This document shows positions 24,995 to 35,869 of a stretch of DNA of 64,000 nt, piece after piece. The position numbers and the translations under genes are program-made. The notes below the pieces were generated by a model. The model did no database searches, was not told where the DNA came from, and saw only the letters and a program-made list of their open reading frames with translations. Every line of letters starts with the position of its first letter. Position 1 is the first letter of the stretch. The stretch is from Ancylobacter sp. IITR112 (GTDB lineage: Bacteria > Pseudomonadota > Alphaproteobacteria > Rhizobiales > Xanthobacteraceae), in the NCBI RefSeq assembly GCF_041415945.1, contig NZ_JBGCUS010000001.1:248001-312000 (forward strand), written 5' to 3'.

Positions 24995-25674
24995 AGCGCG
25001 CGCGTTCGGCTCGGTTCCCTTGCGCTCCCCGGCACATCGCGCCGTGCCACTCCGCCGATGAATACGCGGATGCACTCGCTCACATAAGCTCGCCGACGTG
25101 CGCTGCCGGGCCATTGCATCTGGCCGTCGCGGGTCAGCGCGATGGAGCCGCCCACCATGTCGATGAGCATGGTGGCGGCGTCGAGCGCGTCCGGCACGTC
25201 GAGGCGCCCCAGCGCGCACTGGCTGTCGATCCAGTCCGCCAGGAGCCTCAGCACGGCGCGCCGTCCGAATTTCTCGGAGATCGCCTTGAGTTCCGGATTT
25301 ACCGCCGCTTCGAGGATGAGGAACTGCAGGAACGCGAAACGCTGGCGGTCGGCTTCGTCGTCGAGATCGTTGAAGAAGATGCGCTCCAGCGCCTCCGACA
25401 GCGGCAGGTGGTCGTAATCGCCGGGCAGGGCGATCATGCTCTCATTATGCGTTTCGATGATCGCCGCCATGAGCTCCGACTTGCTGGGGAACAGCCGGTA
25501 AAGCGTGGTCTTGGAAATGCGGCAGCGGGACGCGACGATGTCAGTGGTCATGCGCGCATAGCCCAGCTCCTGGAAGATGAGCAGCGCCTGATTCACGATC
25601 GACCGGCGCTTTGCGGCGTCCGGCACGGCCTTCGGGCGGCCGCGCGGACGGGGCCGCGTCGCCCTCATCTGCAT
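24928..25674 (-). CDS. TetR/AcrR-family repressor of the RND efflux operon
   Basis: The 248-residue protein has a basic N-terminal arm (RPRPRGRPK) and a TetR helix-turn-helix: IVNQALLIFQELGYARMTTD followed by CRISKTTLYRLFPSKSELM. A ligand-binding domain follows. It is divergent from the acrAB-type operon with a 117-base gap that contains a perfect palindrome over a -35 box, so it is probably the local repressor. ATG 25674 (GAGAG upstream) is chosen over in-frame GTGs at 25692 and 25722. The C-terminal 25 residues are low-complexity and lie in the overlap with the OxyR-like gene. Confidence 0.88.
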   Translation of the reverse strand: MQMRATRPRPRGRPKAVPDAAKRRSIVNQALLIFQELGYARMTTDIVASRCRISKTTLYRLFPSKSELMAAIIETHNESMIALPGDYDHLPLSEALERIFFNDLDDEADRQRFAFLQFLILEAAVNPELKAISEKFGRRAVLRLLADWIDSQCALGRLDVPDALDAATMLIDMVGGSIALTRDGQMQWPGSARRRAYVSECIRVFIGGVARRDVPGSAREPSRTRALQREDNPSAAQVTSLSRASSSN

Positions 25675-25724
25675 CTTGCTCTCTGACACGTGACTGGCAC
25701 CCCCCTCACCGTGACCCTCCACCG

Positions 25725-25759
25725 GTCAATTGACAGACAGACAATGCGGATAATATAGA
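25725..25759 (+). promoter_or_regulatory. Promoter and probable TetR operator of the RND operon
   Basis: GTCAATTGAC (25725-25734) is a perfect 10-base palindrome and overlaps the -35 hexamer TTGACA (25730-25735). TATAGA at 25754-25759 is a -10 candidate with 18-base spacing; TAATAT at 25751 is an alternative. A repressor bound at the palindrome would block polymerase directly. The GTG start of the fusion protein is at 25792. Confidence 0.55.
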
Positions 25760-25791
25760 TACGGAACGGTACTATAAATAGGAATTTCACG

Positions 25792-27048
25792 GTGTCGTCA
25801 TTCTACGCCGCACGTTCGATGCGCATTCCCGCGGCTTTCGCCCTGATCCTCGCGCTTTCCGGGTGCGATGGTCGCGACGGCGGTCCGCCGCAGGGGCCGG
25901 GGCCGCAGGGACGGCCGCAGGTCGGCGTCGTGACGGTCAGCCCGCAATCCGTCGCCATCACCGCCGAGATGCCGGGCCGCACCACGGCCTCGCTCGTCGC
26001 CGAAGTGCGTCCGCAGGTCGGCGGCATCATCAAGTCGCGGCTCTTCGAGGAAGGTTCCGAGGTCAAGGCGGGCGACGCCCTCTACCAGATCGACCCGGCG
26101 AGCTATCAGGCCTCCTATGACAGCGCGCAGGCGAGCCTGCAGAAGGCCGAGGCGGCGGTGCCCAGCGCCCAGTCCAAGGTCGATCGCTACGAAGGGCTGA
26201 TCAAGCAGAACGCTGTCAGCAAGCAGGATTACGATGACGCGGTTGCGTCGCTGGCGCAGGCCAAGGCCGACGTTGCCGCTGCCAAGGCGGATGTCGACAC
26301 CGCCCGCATCAATCTCGATTACACCCGCATCACCGCCCCGATCGGCGGGCGGATTGACAAGTCGACACTGACCCCCGGCGCACTGGTGACGGCGAGCCAG
26401 GACACCGCGCTCACCACGATACGTACGCTCGATCCGATCAATGTCGATGTCACACAGTCCAGCACCAATCTGCTGAACCTGCGACAGGCGATCCGCGACG
26501 GACGGATCAAGATTTCCGGCGACAATGTCCAGGTGCGGCTGGAACTCGACAATGGCGAGACCTACGCCCATCCCGGCACGCTCGAATTCACCTCGGCCTA
26601 TGTGGATACGACCACCGGCACCTATGGCGTGCGCGCGCAGTTTCCCAATCCCGAGCGGCTGCTGCTGCCGGGCATGTATGTGCGCGCCATCATCGAGGAG
26701 GGCGTGGCGCCGGACAGTTTCCTCGTTCCCCAGCGCGGCGTGACGCGCAACACCAAGGGTGAACCTGTCGCGCTTGTCGTCAATGGCGATAACAAGGTCG
26801 AGCAGCGCGTGCTCACCGTCTCGCGCAGCGTCGGCAATAGCTGGCTGGTGGACAGCGGTATCCGTGACGGCGACCGGGTCATTGTCGAGGGTAGCCAGTT
26901 CGCGCGCCCCGGACAGGATGTCACCCCCGTCGATGTGGTGGTGGACGACACCACCGGCGAGGTGCTGGAGCGCGGGCAGCAGAGCGCGGCGCCCGGCAAA
27001 GACCAGGCCTCGCCGCCAACCGCTGCCTCACCCAATCCGTCGAAGTGA
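25792..27048 (+). CDS. RND efflux periplasmic adaptor (membrane fusion lipoprotein, AcrA/MexA type)
   Basis: The 418-residue protein has a lipoprotein signal ending LALSGC (lipidated Cys25), a lipoyl/barrel domain ([20 protein letters not shown]), an alpha-helical hairpin at about residues 100-170, and a barrel with the typical [20 protein letters not shown]. It bridges the inner-membrane pump and the outer-membrane channel. The start is GTG 25792, with AGGA 9 bases before; a later ATG at 25819 lacks a ribosome binding site. The pump gene starts 10 bases after its stop. Confidence 0.93.
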   Translation: MSSFYAARSMRIPAAFALILALSGCDGRDGGPPQGPGPQGRPQVGVVTVSPQSVAITAEMPGRTTASLVAEVRPQVGGIIKSRLFEEGSEVKAGDALYQIDPASYQASYDSAQASLQKAEAAVPSAQSKVDRYEGLIKQNAVSKQDYDDAVASLAQAKADVAAAKADVDTARINLDYTRITAPIGGRIDKSTLTPGALVTASQDTALTTIRTLDPINVDVTQSSTNLLNLRQAIRDGRIKISGDNVQVRLELDNGETYAHPGTLEFTSAYVDTTTGTYGVRAQFPNPERLLLPGMYVRAIIEEGVAPDSFLVPQRGVTRNTKGEPVALVVNGDNKVEQRVLTVSRSVGNSWLVDSGIRDGDRVIVEGSQFARPGQDVTPVDVVVDDTTGEVLERGQQSAAPGKDQASPPTAASPNPSK

Positions 27049-27058
27049 GGGCGCGACC

Positions 27059-30000
27059 ATGTCCCGCTTTTTCATTGACCGCCCCGTTTTCGCCTGGGTT
27101 CTGGCGCTGCTGGTCATGCTCGGCGGCGTGCTGGCGCTGAACACCCTGCCAATCGCGCAATATCCGCAGATCGCCCCGCCGACGGTCAGCGTCACCGCCT
27201 CCTATCCCGGGGCCGACGCCCAGACCGTGGAGAACTCGGTCACCAAGGTGATCGAGCAGGGCCTGACCGGCATAGACAATCTCGACTACATGTCGGCGAC
27301 CTCGACCTCGACGGGGCAAGCGACGATCACGCTCACCTTCACCAATGCGGCGGATCCCGACATCGCGCAGATGCAGGTGCAGAACAAGCTGCAACTGGTG
27401 ACGCCGCAACTTCCGAGCGTGGTGCAGACCAATGGCATCTCGGTCGACAAGGCGTCCGACGGCTTCCTGATGGTGATCGGCTTCGTCTCGACCGATGGTC
27501 GCATGTCGTCCACCGACGTGTCGGACTATGTCGATTCAACCCTCAACGACACGCTGCGGCGTATCGAGGGCGTGGGCTCGACCACGCTGTTCGGCTCCTC
27601 CTATGCCATGCGCATCTGGCTCGACCCGGAAAAGCTCGCCAAGTACCAGTTGATGCCGAGCGATGTGGCCAGCGCCATACAGGCGCAGAACACACAGGTG
27701 TCGGCCGGGCAGGTCGGCGGGCTGCCGGCACGCCCCGGCCAGCAGCTCAACGCCACCGTCACGTCCCGTTCGCGGCTGCAGACACCCGAGCAGTTCCGCA
27801 ACATCATCGTCAAGAGCACGTCCGACGGCTCGCTGGTGCGCATCAATGATGTCGCCACAGTCGAACTGGCGGCAGAGAGCTACACCACTGCCTCGCGCTA
27901 TAACGGCATGCCGGCCGGTGGCCTCGCCATCAATCTCGCGACGGGAGCCAATGCCGTCGCCACGGCGGAGCGGGTGAAGTCCGCCATCGAGCGGATGAAG
28001 CCGACCTTCCCGGAGAATGTCGACGTCGTCTATCCCTACGACACAACCCCCTTCGTCCTGCTGTCGATCGAGGAGGTGGTGCGCACGCTGGTCGAGGCCA
28101 TCGGTCTTGTCTTCGTGGTCATGTTCATCTTCCTGCAGAACGTCCGCGCGACGCTCATCCCCTCTCTGGCGGTGCCGGTGGTGCTGCTCGGCACCTTCGG
28201 CGTGCTGGCGCTGTTCGGCTACTCCATCAACACGCTCACCATGTTCGCCATGGTGCTGGCCATTGGCCTGCTCGTCGACGACGCGATCGTCGTGGTGGAG
28301 AATGTCGAGCGGGTGATGGAGGAGGAGGGCCTGTCGCCCAAGGAGGCGACCCGCAAATCCATGGGCGAGATCACCGGCGCGCTGGTCGGCATCGCCACCG
28401 TGCTGTCGGCCGTGTTCATTCCCATGGCGTTTTTCGGTGGCTCGGTCGGCGTCATCTACCGGCAGTTCTCCGTCACCATCGTCTCGGCGATGATCCTCTC
28501 GGTTCTGGTGGCGCTGATACTGACGCCGGCGCTGTGCGCCACCATCCTCAAGCCGCCGCGCGAGCATGCGAAGAGCCGTGGCTTCTTCGGCTGGTTCAAC
28601 CGCAATTTCGACCGCACCACCACGGCCTATCGCAGCGGGGCCGCCGGGGTGCTGGCGCGTGCGGGGCGCTTCCTCGCAATCTTCCTCGTGCTCGCCATCG
28701 GCATGGGCTGGATGTTCGTGCGGCTGCCATCCTCCTTCCTGCCGGAGGAGGACCAGGGCATCCTCATCACTATGGTGCAGCTCCCGGCCGGCGCGACCGC
28801 GGACCGCACCGAGAAGGTGCTGGACACCGTCCGCCAGCATTTCCTCGAAGGGGAAAAAGAGGCGGTCGAGGGCATTTTCACCGTCAACGGCTTCGGTTTC
28901 AGCGGCGAGGGCCAGAATCTCGGCATCGCCTTCATCCGCCTGAAGCCTTTTGATGAGCGAAAGTCGCCCGCCGTCTCCGCCGCCGCCGTCGCCGGCCGCG
29001 CCATGGCGCAGCTTCATGTGCGCGACGCGATGGTCTTCACGCTCAATCCGCCGGCGATCCAGGGCATGGGCAATTCCGGCGGCTTCAGCTTCTATCTTCA
29101 GGACATGACCGGCGTCGGGCACGAAAAGCTGATGGCGGCGCGCAACCAGCTTCTCGGCATGGCCGCCCAGGATCATCGCCTGGTGGCGACGCGGCCGAAC
29201 GGGCTGGAGGACCAGCCCCAGCTTGTGGTCGATATCGACCAGGAGAAGGCGAGCGCGCTCGGCGTGTCGCTCGCAGACATCAATGACACGCTCTCCACCG
29301 CCTGGGGCAGCGATTATGTGAACGACTTCCTCGACCGCGGCCGGGTGAAGAAGGTCTATCTCCAGTCGGCCGCCGATTTCCGCATGCAGCCGGAGGATCT
29401 CGCCAAATGGGAGGTCCGCAACTCCAGCGGCACGATGGTGCCCTTTTCCTCCTTCGCCTCGACGCGCTGGACCTATGGCTCGCCTCGGCTGGAGCGCTTC
29501 AACGGCGCCTCGGCGGTGGAGATACAGGGGCAGGCGGCGCCGGGCGTCTCTTCGGGCGTGGCGATGGACGCCATCGACACGCTAGTCGGCCAGCTTCCGC
29601 CGGGCTTCACCCATGAATGGACCGGCCTGTCGCATCAGGAACGTCTCTCCGCCAATCAGGCGACGGCGCTCTACGCCATTTCCGTGCTGGTCATCTTCCT
29701 CTGCCTCGCCGCGCTTTATGAAAGCTGGTCGATCCCTTTCGCCGTGCTGATGTCGGTGCCGATCGGCATATTCGGCGCGCTGCTGGCGGCCACCTTGTTC
29801 GACCAGAGCAACGACGTCTATTTCAAGGTCGGCCTGCTCACTACCATCGGCCTCGCGGCGAAGAACGCGATCCTGATCGTCGAATTCGCCATTGAGCGGC
29901 AAGCGCATGGGGTGAGCCTCGTCGAGGCGACCCTGGACGCGGCCCGCCAGCGGCTGCGTCCGATCCTGATGACCTCCTTCGCCTTCATCCTCGGCGTGAC

Positions 30001-30214
30001 GCCGCTCGCCATCGCCAGCGGACCGGGCTCCGGCGCCCAGAACGCCATCGGCATTGGCGTGATGGGCGGCATGATCGCGGCCACGGTGCTCGGCCTGTTC
30101 TTCGTGCCGCTGCTGTTCGTGGTCGTCCGCCGGTTCTTCCCCGGCAAGCTGCCCAGCGCGGCCGCCGCCCCGAACGCCGATTCCGGGGAGGCACCCCATG
30201 CCCCGCAGGCCTGA
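27059..30214 (+). CDS. RND multidrug efflux pump permease (AcrB/MexB, HAE1 type)
   Basis: The 1051-residue protein is full length for HAE1 pumps. It starts with [18 protein letters not shown] and has [12 protein letters not shown], the TM4 segment [20 protein letters not shown] with the two Asp of the proton relay, [15 protein letters not shown], and in the second half [20 protein letters not shown] with the matching Lys. It pumps hydrophobic or cationic toxic compounds using the proton gradient. It is the middle gene of adaptor, pump, channel. The substrate range cannot be predicted; the TetR ligand would be a hint. Confidence 0.95.
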   Translation: MSRFFIDRPVFAWVLALLVMLGGVLALNTLPIAQYPQIAPPTVSVTASYPGADAQTVENSVTKVIEQGLTGIDNLDYMSATSTSTGQATITLTFTNAADPDIAQMQVQNKLQLVTPQLPSVVQTNGISVDKASDGFLMVIGFVSTDGRMSSTDVSDYVDSTLNDTLRRIEGVGSTTLFGSSYAMRIWLDPEKLAKYQLMPSDVASAIQAQNTQVSAGQVGGLPARPGQQLNATVTSRSRLQTPEQFRNIIVKSTSDGSLVRINDVATVELAAESYTTASRYNGMPAGGLAINLATGANAVATAERVKSAIERMKPTFPENVDVVYPYDTTPFVLLSIEEVVRTLVEAIGLVFVVMFIFLQNVRATLIPSLAVPVVLLGTFGVLALFGYSINTLTMFAMVLAIGLLVDDAIVVVENVERVMEEEGLSPKEATRKSMGEITGALVGIATVLSAVFIPMAFFGGSVGVIYRQFSVTIVSAMILSVLVALILTPALCATILKPPREHAKSRGFFGWFNRNFDRTTTAYRSGAAGVLARAGRFLAIFLVLAIGMGWMFVRLPSSFLPEEDQGILITMVQLPAGATADRTEKVLDTVRQHFLEGEKEAVEGIFTVNGFGFSGEGQNLGIAFIRLKPFDERKSPAVSAAAVAGRAMAQLHVRDAMVFTLNPPAIQGMGNSGGFSFYLQDMTGVGHEKLMAARNQLLGMAAQDHRLVATRPNGLEDQPQLVVDIDQEKASALGVSLADINDTLSTAWGSDYVNDFLDRGRVKKVYLQSAADFRMQPEDLAKWEVRNSSGTMVPFSSFASTRWTYGSPRLERFNGASAVEIQGQAAPGVSSGVAMDAIDTLVGQLPPGFTHEWTGLSHQERLSANQATALYAISVLVIFLCLAALYESWSIPFAVLMSVPIGIFGALLAATLFDQSNDVYFKVGLLTTIGLAAKNAILIVEFAIERQAHGVSLVEATLDAARQRLRPILMTSFAFILGVTPLAIASGPGSGAQNAIGIGVMGGMIAATVLGLFFVPLLFVVVRRFFPGKLPSAAAAPNADSGEAPHAPQA

Positions 30215-30260
30215 CCCGCGCCGCTCCGCCGCCTCTTGTCTTCGCCTCTCAGGTGAACCG

Positions 30261-31853
30261 ATGTCCCTGCCGCCCGCGACCTGCTTCTCCTTCCGCGCCG
30301 TGCTGCCTCGCCTCGCCGGCACGGCTTTCGTTGCCGCCCTGCTCGGCGGATGCGCGGTGGGGCCGGATTACCGTGCGCCCGACCTCACCCTGCCGGCAAA
30401 ATGGGGGACGGCCTCGCCAACGGTGACCGTCACCGGCGAGGAAGGGGACAATCATCCGCCGGAACTGGCGCAATGGTGGAAACGGCTCGGCGACCCGACG
30501 CTGAACCGCCTGATCGACGAGGCGGTGGCGGGCAATCTTGATGTCGCCACGGCCAAAGCCCGGGTGCGGCAGGCCCGCGCCACCCGCCGGGAGGCGATGG
30601 CCGCGCTTGCTCCCACACTGACGGGTTCGGGCAGCTATACGCGCGCCGCCAATGGCAGCAACGTCTCCGATACCGGCACGGTTACCGTGGCGCGACCGTT
30701 CGATTCGTTCGACCTTGGCGCCAATGCCGGCTGGGAACTCGACCTGTTCGGCGAAAATCGCCGTGCGGCCGAGGCGGCCACCTATGGGCTCGATGCCGCG
30801 CAGGAGACGTTGCGCAATACGTTGCTTACCCTCATCGGCGACGTGGCGACCTACTATGCCGAAGCGCGCGGCTATCAGGCGCGGGCGGCGCTGGCGCGCC
30901 GTACCGCCGCCTCGCAGCGAGAAACCGCCGCTCTCACTCGCACCAAGCTGCAGGTCGGCTCGGCCTCGGCCGCGGATGTCGCCAATGCGGAGGGGCAGGC
31001 TGCGAGCACCGAGGCCAATATTCCCGAACTTGAGTCGAACTACCAGCAGAGCGTGCATCAGCTCGCCATCCTGCTCGGCCAGCCGCCAAGCGCGCTGAAC
31101 GGGTTGATGAAGAAGCCGGCGGCGATTCCCACCCCGGTGAAGCCGATCCCGCGCGGCGTGCCGGCCAATGTACTGCTCTCGCGGCCTGATGTGCGCCTCG
31201 CCGAGCGCCAATATGCCCAGTACACGGCCCAGATCGGTCAGGCGGAAGCGGCGCTCTATCCCGATGTGAGCCTGACCGGTTCCATCTCCACCTCGGGGGC
31301 GACGTTGGGCGACCTCGCCAAGAGCTCGAGCGTGAGCTGGAGCTTCGGCCCGAGCGTGAGCATCCCCATCTTCAATGGCGGCCAGCTCAAGGCGGCCGTG
31401 GAATTTGCTCAGGCTCAGCGCGACGAGTACTTCCTCAATTACCGCGCCGCCGTGCTCACGGCGCTGCAGGATGTCGAGAATGCCAGCGTCTCGCTGCAGC
31501 AGGAACGGCTCAAATATAAGAGCCTGAGTGCCTCCGCCGCCTCCTATCGGCAGGCGGTCTCGCTGGCGCGCACGCTCTACCAGAGCGGCTCGTCAAGCTT
31601 CCTCGACGTGCTCGTGGCCGAGCGCTCGGCCTATTCGGCCGACGATTCCGTGCTCACCAGCCAGGTTGCCATCGCCACCGATTATGTCGCGCTCAACAAG
31701 GCGCTCGGCGGCGGTTGGACCGGCACGATCGACGACCGCACGCCGGCGGTGGTCGACACGCAGATGGCCCCGCGTCTGGTCTCCCTCGACCATACCGGTC
31801 TCACTCCGCGCGAGCCGGAGGACCAGGGCATCGGGGAAGCCTTCGCGCATTGA
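30261..31853 (+). CDS. Outer-membrane efflux lipoprotein (NodT/OprM family)
   Basis: The 530-residue protein has a lipoprotein signal ending AALLGGC (lipidated Cys31), then AVGPDYRAPDL, the common start of OprM/NodT channels, and two helical repeats with ARVRQARATRREA and VLTALQDVENASVS. ATG 30261 has AGGTGA directly upstream; the open frame reaches back to an ATG at 30198 inside the pump gene, but that would put 21 charged residues before the signal peptide. It completes the tripartite pump. A stem of GAGGCGG/CCGCCTC follows at 31861-31879 between this gene and the convergent sitD. Confidence 0.92.
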   Translation: MSLPPATCFSFRAVLPRLAGTAFVAALLGGCAVGPDYRAPDLTLPAKWGTASPTVTVTGEEGDNHPPELAQWWKRLGDPTLNRLIDEAVAGNLDVATAKARVRQARATRREAMAALAPTLTGSGSYTRAANGSNVSDTGTVTVARPFDSFDLGANAGWELDLFGENRRAAEAATYGLDAAQETLRNTLLTLIGDVATYYAEARGYQARAALARRTAASQRETAALTRTKLQVGSASAADVANAEGQAASTEANIPELESNYQQSVHQLAILLGQPPSALNGLMKKPAAIPTPVKPIPRGVPANVLLSRPDVRLAERQYAQYTAQIGQAEAALYPDVSLTGSISTSGATLGDLAKSSSVSWSFGPSVSIPIFNGGQLKAAVEFAQAQRDEYFLNYRAAVLTALQDVENASVSLQQERLKYKSLSASAASYRQAVSLARTLYQSGSSSFLDVLVAERSAYSADDSVLTSQVAIATDYVALNKALGGGWTGTIDDRTPAVVDTQMAPRLVSLDHTGLTPREPEDQGIGEAFAH

Positions 31854-31867
31854 CGGGGAAGAGGCGG

Positions 31868-32707
31868 TTAGCCCGCCTCTCCCGCCTGCACCCGGCGCGC
31901 CGCCAGTGAAGACCGCAGCAGAGCGGCGATGAAGACGAAGCTCATCAGCAGAACGATGGTCGGGGCCGGGGCACTATCGAGGAAGAAGGAAAGGTAGACG
32001 CCCAGCAGCGAGGCGATCACCGCCACGCTGAGCGCCGCCGCCAGCATGGCGCCGAAGGTCCGCGTGAGCAGAAAGGCGATGGCGCCCGGCGCAATCAGCA
32101 TGGCGATGGCGAGGATCAGCCCCACGGCGGTGAGCGCACCGACAATGGTGAGCGAGATCAGGCACAGCAGGCCGTAATGCAGCCACCCGACCGGCAGGCC
32201 GACGGCGCGGGCCTGTATGGGATCGAAGGCATGGAGCAGGAAATCGCGCCATTTCACCGCGATGACCGCCGCCACCACCGCCGCGACCGCCGCGGTCTCG
32301 CCAATGTCGCGCCAGGAGACGCCGAGCATGTCGCCGAACAGGATATGGTCGAGATGCACCTCGGACTGGATTTTCACATAGAGCACCAGCCCGACACCGA
32401 ACATGCCGGAGAACACGATGCCCATCACCGTGTCCTGCTTGATGCGGCTATTGTCCTTGAGATAGCCGGTCGCCACCGCGCAGAACATGCCGGCGGCGAA
32501 GGCGCCCAGCGCCAGCGGCAAGCCGAGGATGTAGGCCAGTACCACCCCGGGAAAAACCGCGTGGGAAATGGCGTCGCCCATCAGCGACCATCCCTTCAGC
32601 ACCAGGAAGCAGGAAAGCAGCGCCATCGGCACCGCCACCAGCCCGGAGATGACGAGGGCATTGACCATGAAGTCGAACTGGAAGGGGGAGAGCAGGGTCT
32701 CGATCAT
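31868..32707 (-). CDS. sitD: Manganese/iron ABC importer permease SitD
   Basis: The 279-residue protein has about eight membrane segments and the ABC-3 permease pattern: VLKGWSLMGDAISHAVFPGV and DPIQARAVGLPVGWLHYGL. It starts by a 4-base ATGA overlap with sitC and is the last gene of the operon. It forms the membrane channel with SitC. Assignment as sit rather than zinc (znu) or generic metal importer rests on the two permeases, the SitA-type ligands and the Mur-like boxes upstream of sitA. Confidence 0.88.
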   Translation of the reverse strand: MIETLLSPFQFDFMVNALVISGLVAVPMALLSCFLVLKGWSLMGDAISHAVFPGVVLAYILGLPLALGAFAAGMFCAVATGYLKDNSRIKQDTVMGIVFSGMFGVGLVLYVKIQSEVHLDHILFGDMLGVSWRDIGETAAVAAVVAAVIAVKWRDFLLHAFDPIQARAVGLPVGWLHYGLLCLISLTIVGALTAVGLILAIAMLIAPGAIAFLLTRTFGAMLAAALSVAVIASLLGVYLSFFLDSAPAPTIVLLMSFVFIAALLRSSLAARRVQAGEAG

Positions 32708-33570
32708 GCCGATGCCTCCGCCTTGAGGGCTTCGGCCGCCCGCCGCCGCGCCGCCAGCATGCCGTGCTTCGGGGCGAGGACGAAGGCGGTGAGGAACACC
32801 AGGGTCTGCAGCACCACGATGATGCCGCCGGTGGCGCCGTCGAGGAAATAGCTGGCATAGGCGCCGAGAAAGCTGGTGCCGGCGCCTATAGCGACGGCGA
32901 TCGCCAGCAGGCGGGGAAAACGGTCGGCCAGCAGATAGGCGGTGGCGCCGGGCGTGACGACCAGGCAGATGACGAGAAAGGCGCCCACCGTCTGCAGCGC
33001 GGCCACTGTGGAGGCGGCTAGCAGGGTGAAGAACATGATTTTCAGCGCGGTGGGCTTGAGGCCGATGGAGCGGGCATGCGCCTCGTCGAAGAACACCGCC
33101 ATCAGGTCGCGCCACTTCACCAGAAGGATCGCCAGCGACACGGTGCCGATGATGGCGAGTTGCAGCGTGTCCTCCGGCGTGATGGTGAGGATGTTGCCGA
33201 GCACAATGGTCTGGATGTTCACCGAGGTCGGCGAAAGCGAGACCATGAACAGGCCGAGCGCGAAGAAGGAGGAAAAGATCAGCCCGATGATCGCGTCCTC
33301 CCGCAGCCTTGTCCGCTGGTTGAGGAACAGCATCGCCGCGGCAGCTAGCCCGCCGGAAAAGAAGGCGCCGATGGCGAAGGGCAGGCCGAGCATGTAGGCA
33401 CCCGCCACGCCCGGCACGATGGCGTGCGACAGCGCGTCGCCGATCAGCGACCAGCCCTTGAGCATGAGATAGCAGGAGAGGAAGGCGCACACCGCCCCGA
33501 CGAGAGCCGAGACCCACATGGCATTGCGCATATATTCATAGCCGAAGGGCTCGGCCAGCAGTGTCATCAC
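32704..33570 (-). CDS. sitC: Manganese/iron ABC importer permease SitC
   Basis: The 288-residue protein is the paralogue of SitD, with [20 protein letters not shown] and [20 protein letters not shown] in the same places and about eight membrane segments. It overlaps sitB and sitD by four bases on each side, so the operon is tightly coupled. Two different permease genes are the rule for sit-type importers, whereas znu systems usually have one. Confidence 0.88.
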   Translation of the reverse strand: MMTLLAEPFGYEYMRNAMWVSALVGAVCAFLSCYLMLKGWSLIGDALSHAIVPGVAGAYMLGLPFAIGAFFSGGLAAAAMLFLNQRTRLREDAIIGLIFSSFFALGLFMVSLSPTSVNIQTIVLGNILTITPEDTLQLAIIGTVSLAILLVKWRDLMAVFFDEAHARSIGLKPTALKIMFFTLLAASTVAALQTVGAFLVICLVVTPGATAYLLADRFPRLLAIAVAIGAGTSFLGAYASYFLDGATGGIIVVLQTLVFLTAFVLAPKHGMLAARRRAAEALKAEASA

Positions 33571-34454
33571 GGCGCGGTCTCCGTCGCTCGCGGCGGGCGC
33601 TCACCCTTCTCGCCATAGAACACCAGCGGGCGCTCGTCGTCGCTCAGCACGGCGAGCTGGCGGCTGTCATCGTCGGCGTGCAAGCCCGCACCGTCGAGCA
33701 CGAAATGGCGCAGCACGCCGCCGAAAGTCTTTTCCAGATTGGCCTCGGTGAAAATCTCCGATGTTGGGCCGGAAGCGAGCACCGTGCCTTTCACCAGCAC
33801 GGTACGGTCGCAAAATTCCGGCACGCTGCCGAGATTGTGGGTGGACACCAGCATCACCCGTCCTTCGTCGCGCAGCGCCCGCAACAGGGCGATGATCGCC
33901 TCCTCGGTCTTCACGTCGACCCCGGTGAACGGCTCGTCGAGCAGGATCACCTTCGCGTCCTGCGCCAGCGCGCGGGCGAGGAAGACGCGCTTCTTCTGCC
34001 CGCCGGAGAGTTCGCCGATCTGCCGCTTGCGGAACTCGCTCATATTGACGCGGGCCAGCGCGTCGGTGACGGCGGCCCGGTCGGCGGCGCGGGGCAGTCG
34101 CATCAGCCCCATATGGCCGTAGCGCCCCATCATCACCACGTCTTCCACCAGTACGGGGAAGTTCCAGTCCACTTCCTCGCTCTGCGGCACATAGGCGACG
34201 AGGTTGCGCTTCAGCGCTGCCGTGACGCTGTCGCCGAGAATGCGAATGTCGCCGGAGGCGAGCCGCACGAACCCCATGATCGCCTTGAACAGGGTCGACT
34301 TGCCCGAGCCATTGACCCCGACCAGCGCCGTGATGGTGCCTGTCGGGATAGCGAAGCTGGCGTCGCGCAGCGCGGTGTGGCCGTTGCGATAGGTCACCGA
34401 GACATGGCGGACGGCGAGGCCCTCGGCAGTGGCGACGGGGGTCCGAACATTCAT
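33567..34454 (-). CDS. sitB: Manganese/iron ABC importer ATPase SitB
   Basis: The 295-residue ATPase has Walker [10 protein letters not shown], signature [15 protein letters not shown], Walker [13 protein letters not shown] and the switch His in STHNLG. It drives the SitCD permeases. It overlaps sitA and sitC by four bases each. A C-terminal extension of about 50 polar residues after the nucleotide-binding domain is typical of the group. Confidence 0.9.
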   Translation of the reverse strand: MNVRTPVATAEGLAVRHVSVTYRNGHTALRDASFAIPTGTITALVGVNGSGKSTLFKAIMGFVRLASGDIRILGDSVTAALKRNLVAYVPQSEEVDWNFPVLVEDVVMMGRYGHMGLMRLPRAADRAAVTDALARVNMSEFRKRQIGELSGGQKKRVFLARALAQDAKVILLDEPFTGVDVKTEEAIIALLRALRDEGRVMLVSTHNLGSVPEFCDRTVLVKGTVLASGPTSEIFTEANLEKTFGGVLRHFVLDGAGLHADDDSRQLAVLSDDERPLVFYGEKGERPPRATETAP

Positions 34455-35407
34455 TGCGATAGCCCCTTGGCCAAGCCCTTTTCCAGCGTGCCTGTGGTGA
34501 CAGTGAGCAGGTCGATATAGGTCGGCACCGGGCCGTCGGCCTCGCTCAGCGAGTCCACATAGAGCACGCCGCCATAGAGCGCCCCGGTCTCGCGCGCTAC
34601 CTGCCGCGCCGGCTTGTCGGAGACGGTGCTTTCGCTGAACACGGCGGGAATCTTGTTGGCCCGCACCGCGTCGATCACCTTGCGCACCTGCTGCGGCGTG
34701 CCCTGCTGGTCGGCATTGATCGGCCAGAGATAAAGCTCCTTCAGCCCGAAATCCCGTGCGAGATAGGAAAAGGCCCCCTCGCTCGACACCAGCCAGCGCT
34801 TGTCGGCGGGAATAGCGTCGAGTTCAGCGCGGATCGGCGCCACGGCGGCTTCGATCTTCGCCTTGTAGGCAGCCGCATTCGCCGCATAGGTCGCGGCGTT
34901 GGCGGGGTCATATTTCATGAAGGCGTCGCGGATATTGTCGACATAGATCAGCGCGTTGGCGGGCGACATCCAGGCATGCGGGTTGGGCTTGCCGCTATAG
35001 GGCCCCTGGGAAATGCTGATCGGTTCGACGCCAGCGGAAACGACGACGCTCGGTACATCCTTGAGATTGCGGAAGAATTTCTCAAACCAGAGTTCGAGGT
35101 TCAGCCCGTTCCAGAGGATAAGCTGCGCACCTTGGGCGCGCTGGATGTCGCCGGGTGTGGGGGCGTAATTGTGGATCTCGGCACCGGGCTTGGTGATCGA
35201 TTCAACCACCGCCGCATCGCCTGCCACATTGCGCGCCATGTCGGCGATGACGGTGAAGGTCGTCACAGCCTTGAACTTTGGTGCGGCGCCCGCGCTCTCC
35301 TGCGCCCGCGCGGCGGAGGCACCGGCCAGCCCCGCCATCAGTACTCCGGCCAGAACACCGGCGGCACCGAGGCGGACAAGCACGGCACGTCGCGAGGGTG
35401 TCGTCAT
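34451..35407 (-). CDS. sitA: Manganese/iron ABC importer binding protein SitA
   Basis: The 318-residue protein has a twin-Arg-like signal ([18 protein letters not shown]) ending in ARAQ. The cluster A-I metal ligands are visible: His in [10 protein letters not shown], His in NPHAWMSP, Glu in [15 protein letters not shown] and an Asp near the end. His-His-Glu-Asp is the manganese/iron set, while zinc proteins have a third His and a His-rich loop, absent here. It is first in the operon. Two near-identical palindromic boxes lie 17-81 bases upstream, pointing to control by Mur/Fur with manganese or iron. Confidence 0.92.
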   Translation of the reverse strand: MTTPSRRAVLVRLGAAGVLAGVLMAGLAGASAARAQESAGAAPKFKAVTTFTVIADMARNVAGDAAVVESITKPGAEIHNYAPTPGDIQRAQGAQLILWNGLNLELWFEKFFRNLKDVPSVVVSAGVEPISISQGPYSGKPNPHAWMSPANALIYVDNIRDAFMKYDPANAATYAANAAAYKAKIEAAVAPIRAELDAIPADKRWLVSSEGAFSYLARDFGLKELYLWPINADQQGTPQQVRKVIDAVRANKIPAVFSESTVSDKPARQVARETGALYGGVLYVDSLSEADGPVPTYIDLLTVTTGTLEKGLAKGLSQ

Positions 35408-35423
35408 GCTGGGATGCTCCTTT

Positions 35424-35488
35424 TGCGAATGAGTTGCAAAAGCATTCTACGTCAACTTCGCTACCTTGCAACTGCAAATGAGTTGCAG
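35424..35488 (-). promoter_or_regulatory. Two Mur/Fur-like boxes upstream of sitA
   Basis: TGCGAATGAGTTGCA (35424-35438) and CTGCAAATGAGTTGCAG (35472-35488) share the core TGC-R-AATGAGTTGCA. The second is a TGCAA-N5-TTGCA palindrome with extra outer C/G pairs. Alphaproteobacterial sit operons are known to carry paired boxes of this type bound by the manganese-responsive Fur homologue Mur. The first box overlaps the 5' leader, the second the likely promoter. Confidence 0.75.
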
Positions 35489-35568
35489 AAAGGCGGTCTC
35501 CGGGCGTCGGGCGTGGCAATCGGCAAGGGGAGCCTCCCTTCGTGGGGCAGGCTGCCTTGTCAGTCTTC

Positions 35569-35594
35569 GGAACTGTCAGCCGAACTTACGGGTT
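35569..35594 (+). promoter_or_regulatory. EcfG-type (general stress sigma) promoter of the DUF2188-like gene
   Basis: GGAAC at 35569-35573 is followed after 17 bases by GGTT at 35591-35594. The EcfG consensus is GGAAC-N16/17-CGTT; the -10 differs at one base. The same variant GGAAC-N17-GGTTAG occurs at 50205-50230. The start codon follows 21 bases later. Confidence 0.6.
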
Positions 35595-35614
35595 AGAAGG
35601 CGGGAGGATCACCC

Positions 35615-35869
35615 ATGAGCCATATTCGCTACGAGATCGTCGAACATGATGGCGGCTGGGCCTACAAGCTCGGCGACGTTTTCTCCGAAACTCATCCCAC
35701 GCACGATTCGGCCCTTGCGGCCGCACGCGAGGCGGCGGCTCGTCAGTCCCTTTCTGGCGAAACCCGCCCGATCGCCTATCAGGACCGCAGCGGGCGCTGG
35801 CATGAGGAAGTCGCCCAGGGTGGCGACCGTCCCGAGGTCGAAGTCGAGGACACGACGAAGGGTGCGTGA
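35615..35869 (+). CDS. Small DUF2188-like stress protein
   Basis: The 84-residue protein reads IRYEIVEHDGGWAYKLGD, then a helix THDSALAAAREAAARQ and a strand pattern DRSGRWHEEV. This is the layout of DUF2188-type small proteins, which have no known activity. GGGAGG lies before ATG 35615. The EcfG-like promoter directly upstream fits the common finding that such proteins belong to the general stress regulon. A related small protein lies at 42923-43171. Confidence 0.7.
   Translation: MSHIRYEIVEHDGGWAYKLGDVFSETHPTHDSALAAAREAAARQSLSGETRPIAYQDRSGRWHEEVAQGGDRPEVEVEDTTKGA

Noticed and set aside
30198..30260. Upstream start of the outer-membrane channel gene overlapping the pump gene
   Set aside because: It would place 21 charged residues before the lipoprotein signal; ATG 30261 has its own ribosome binding site.
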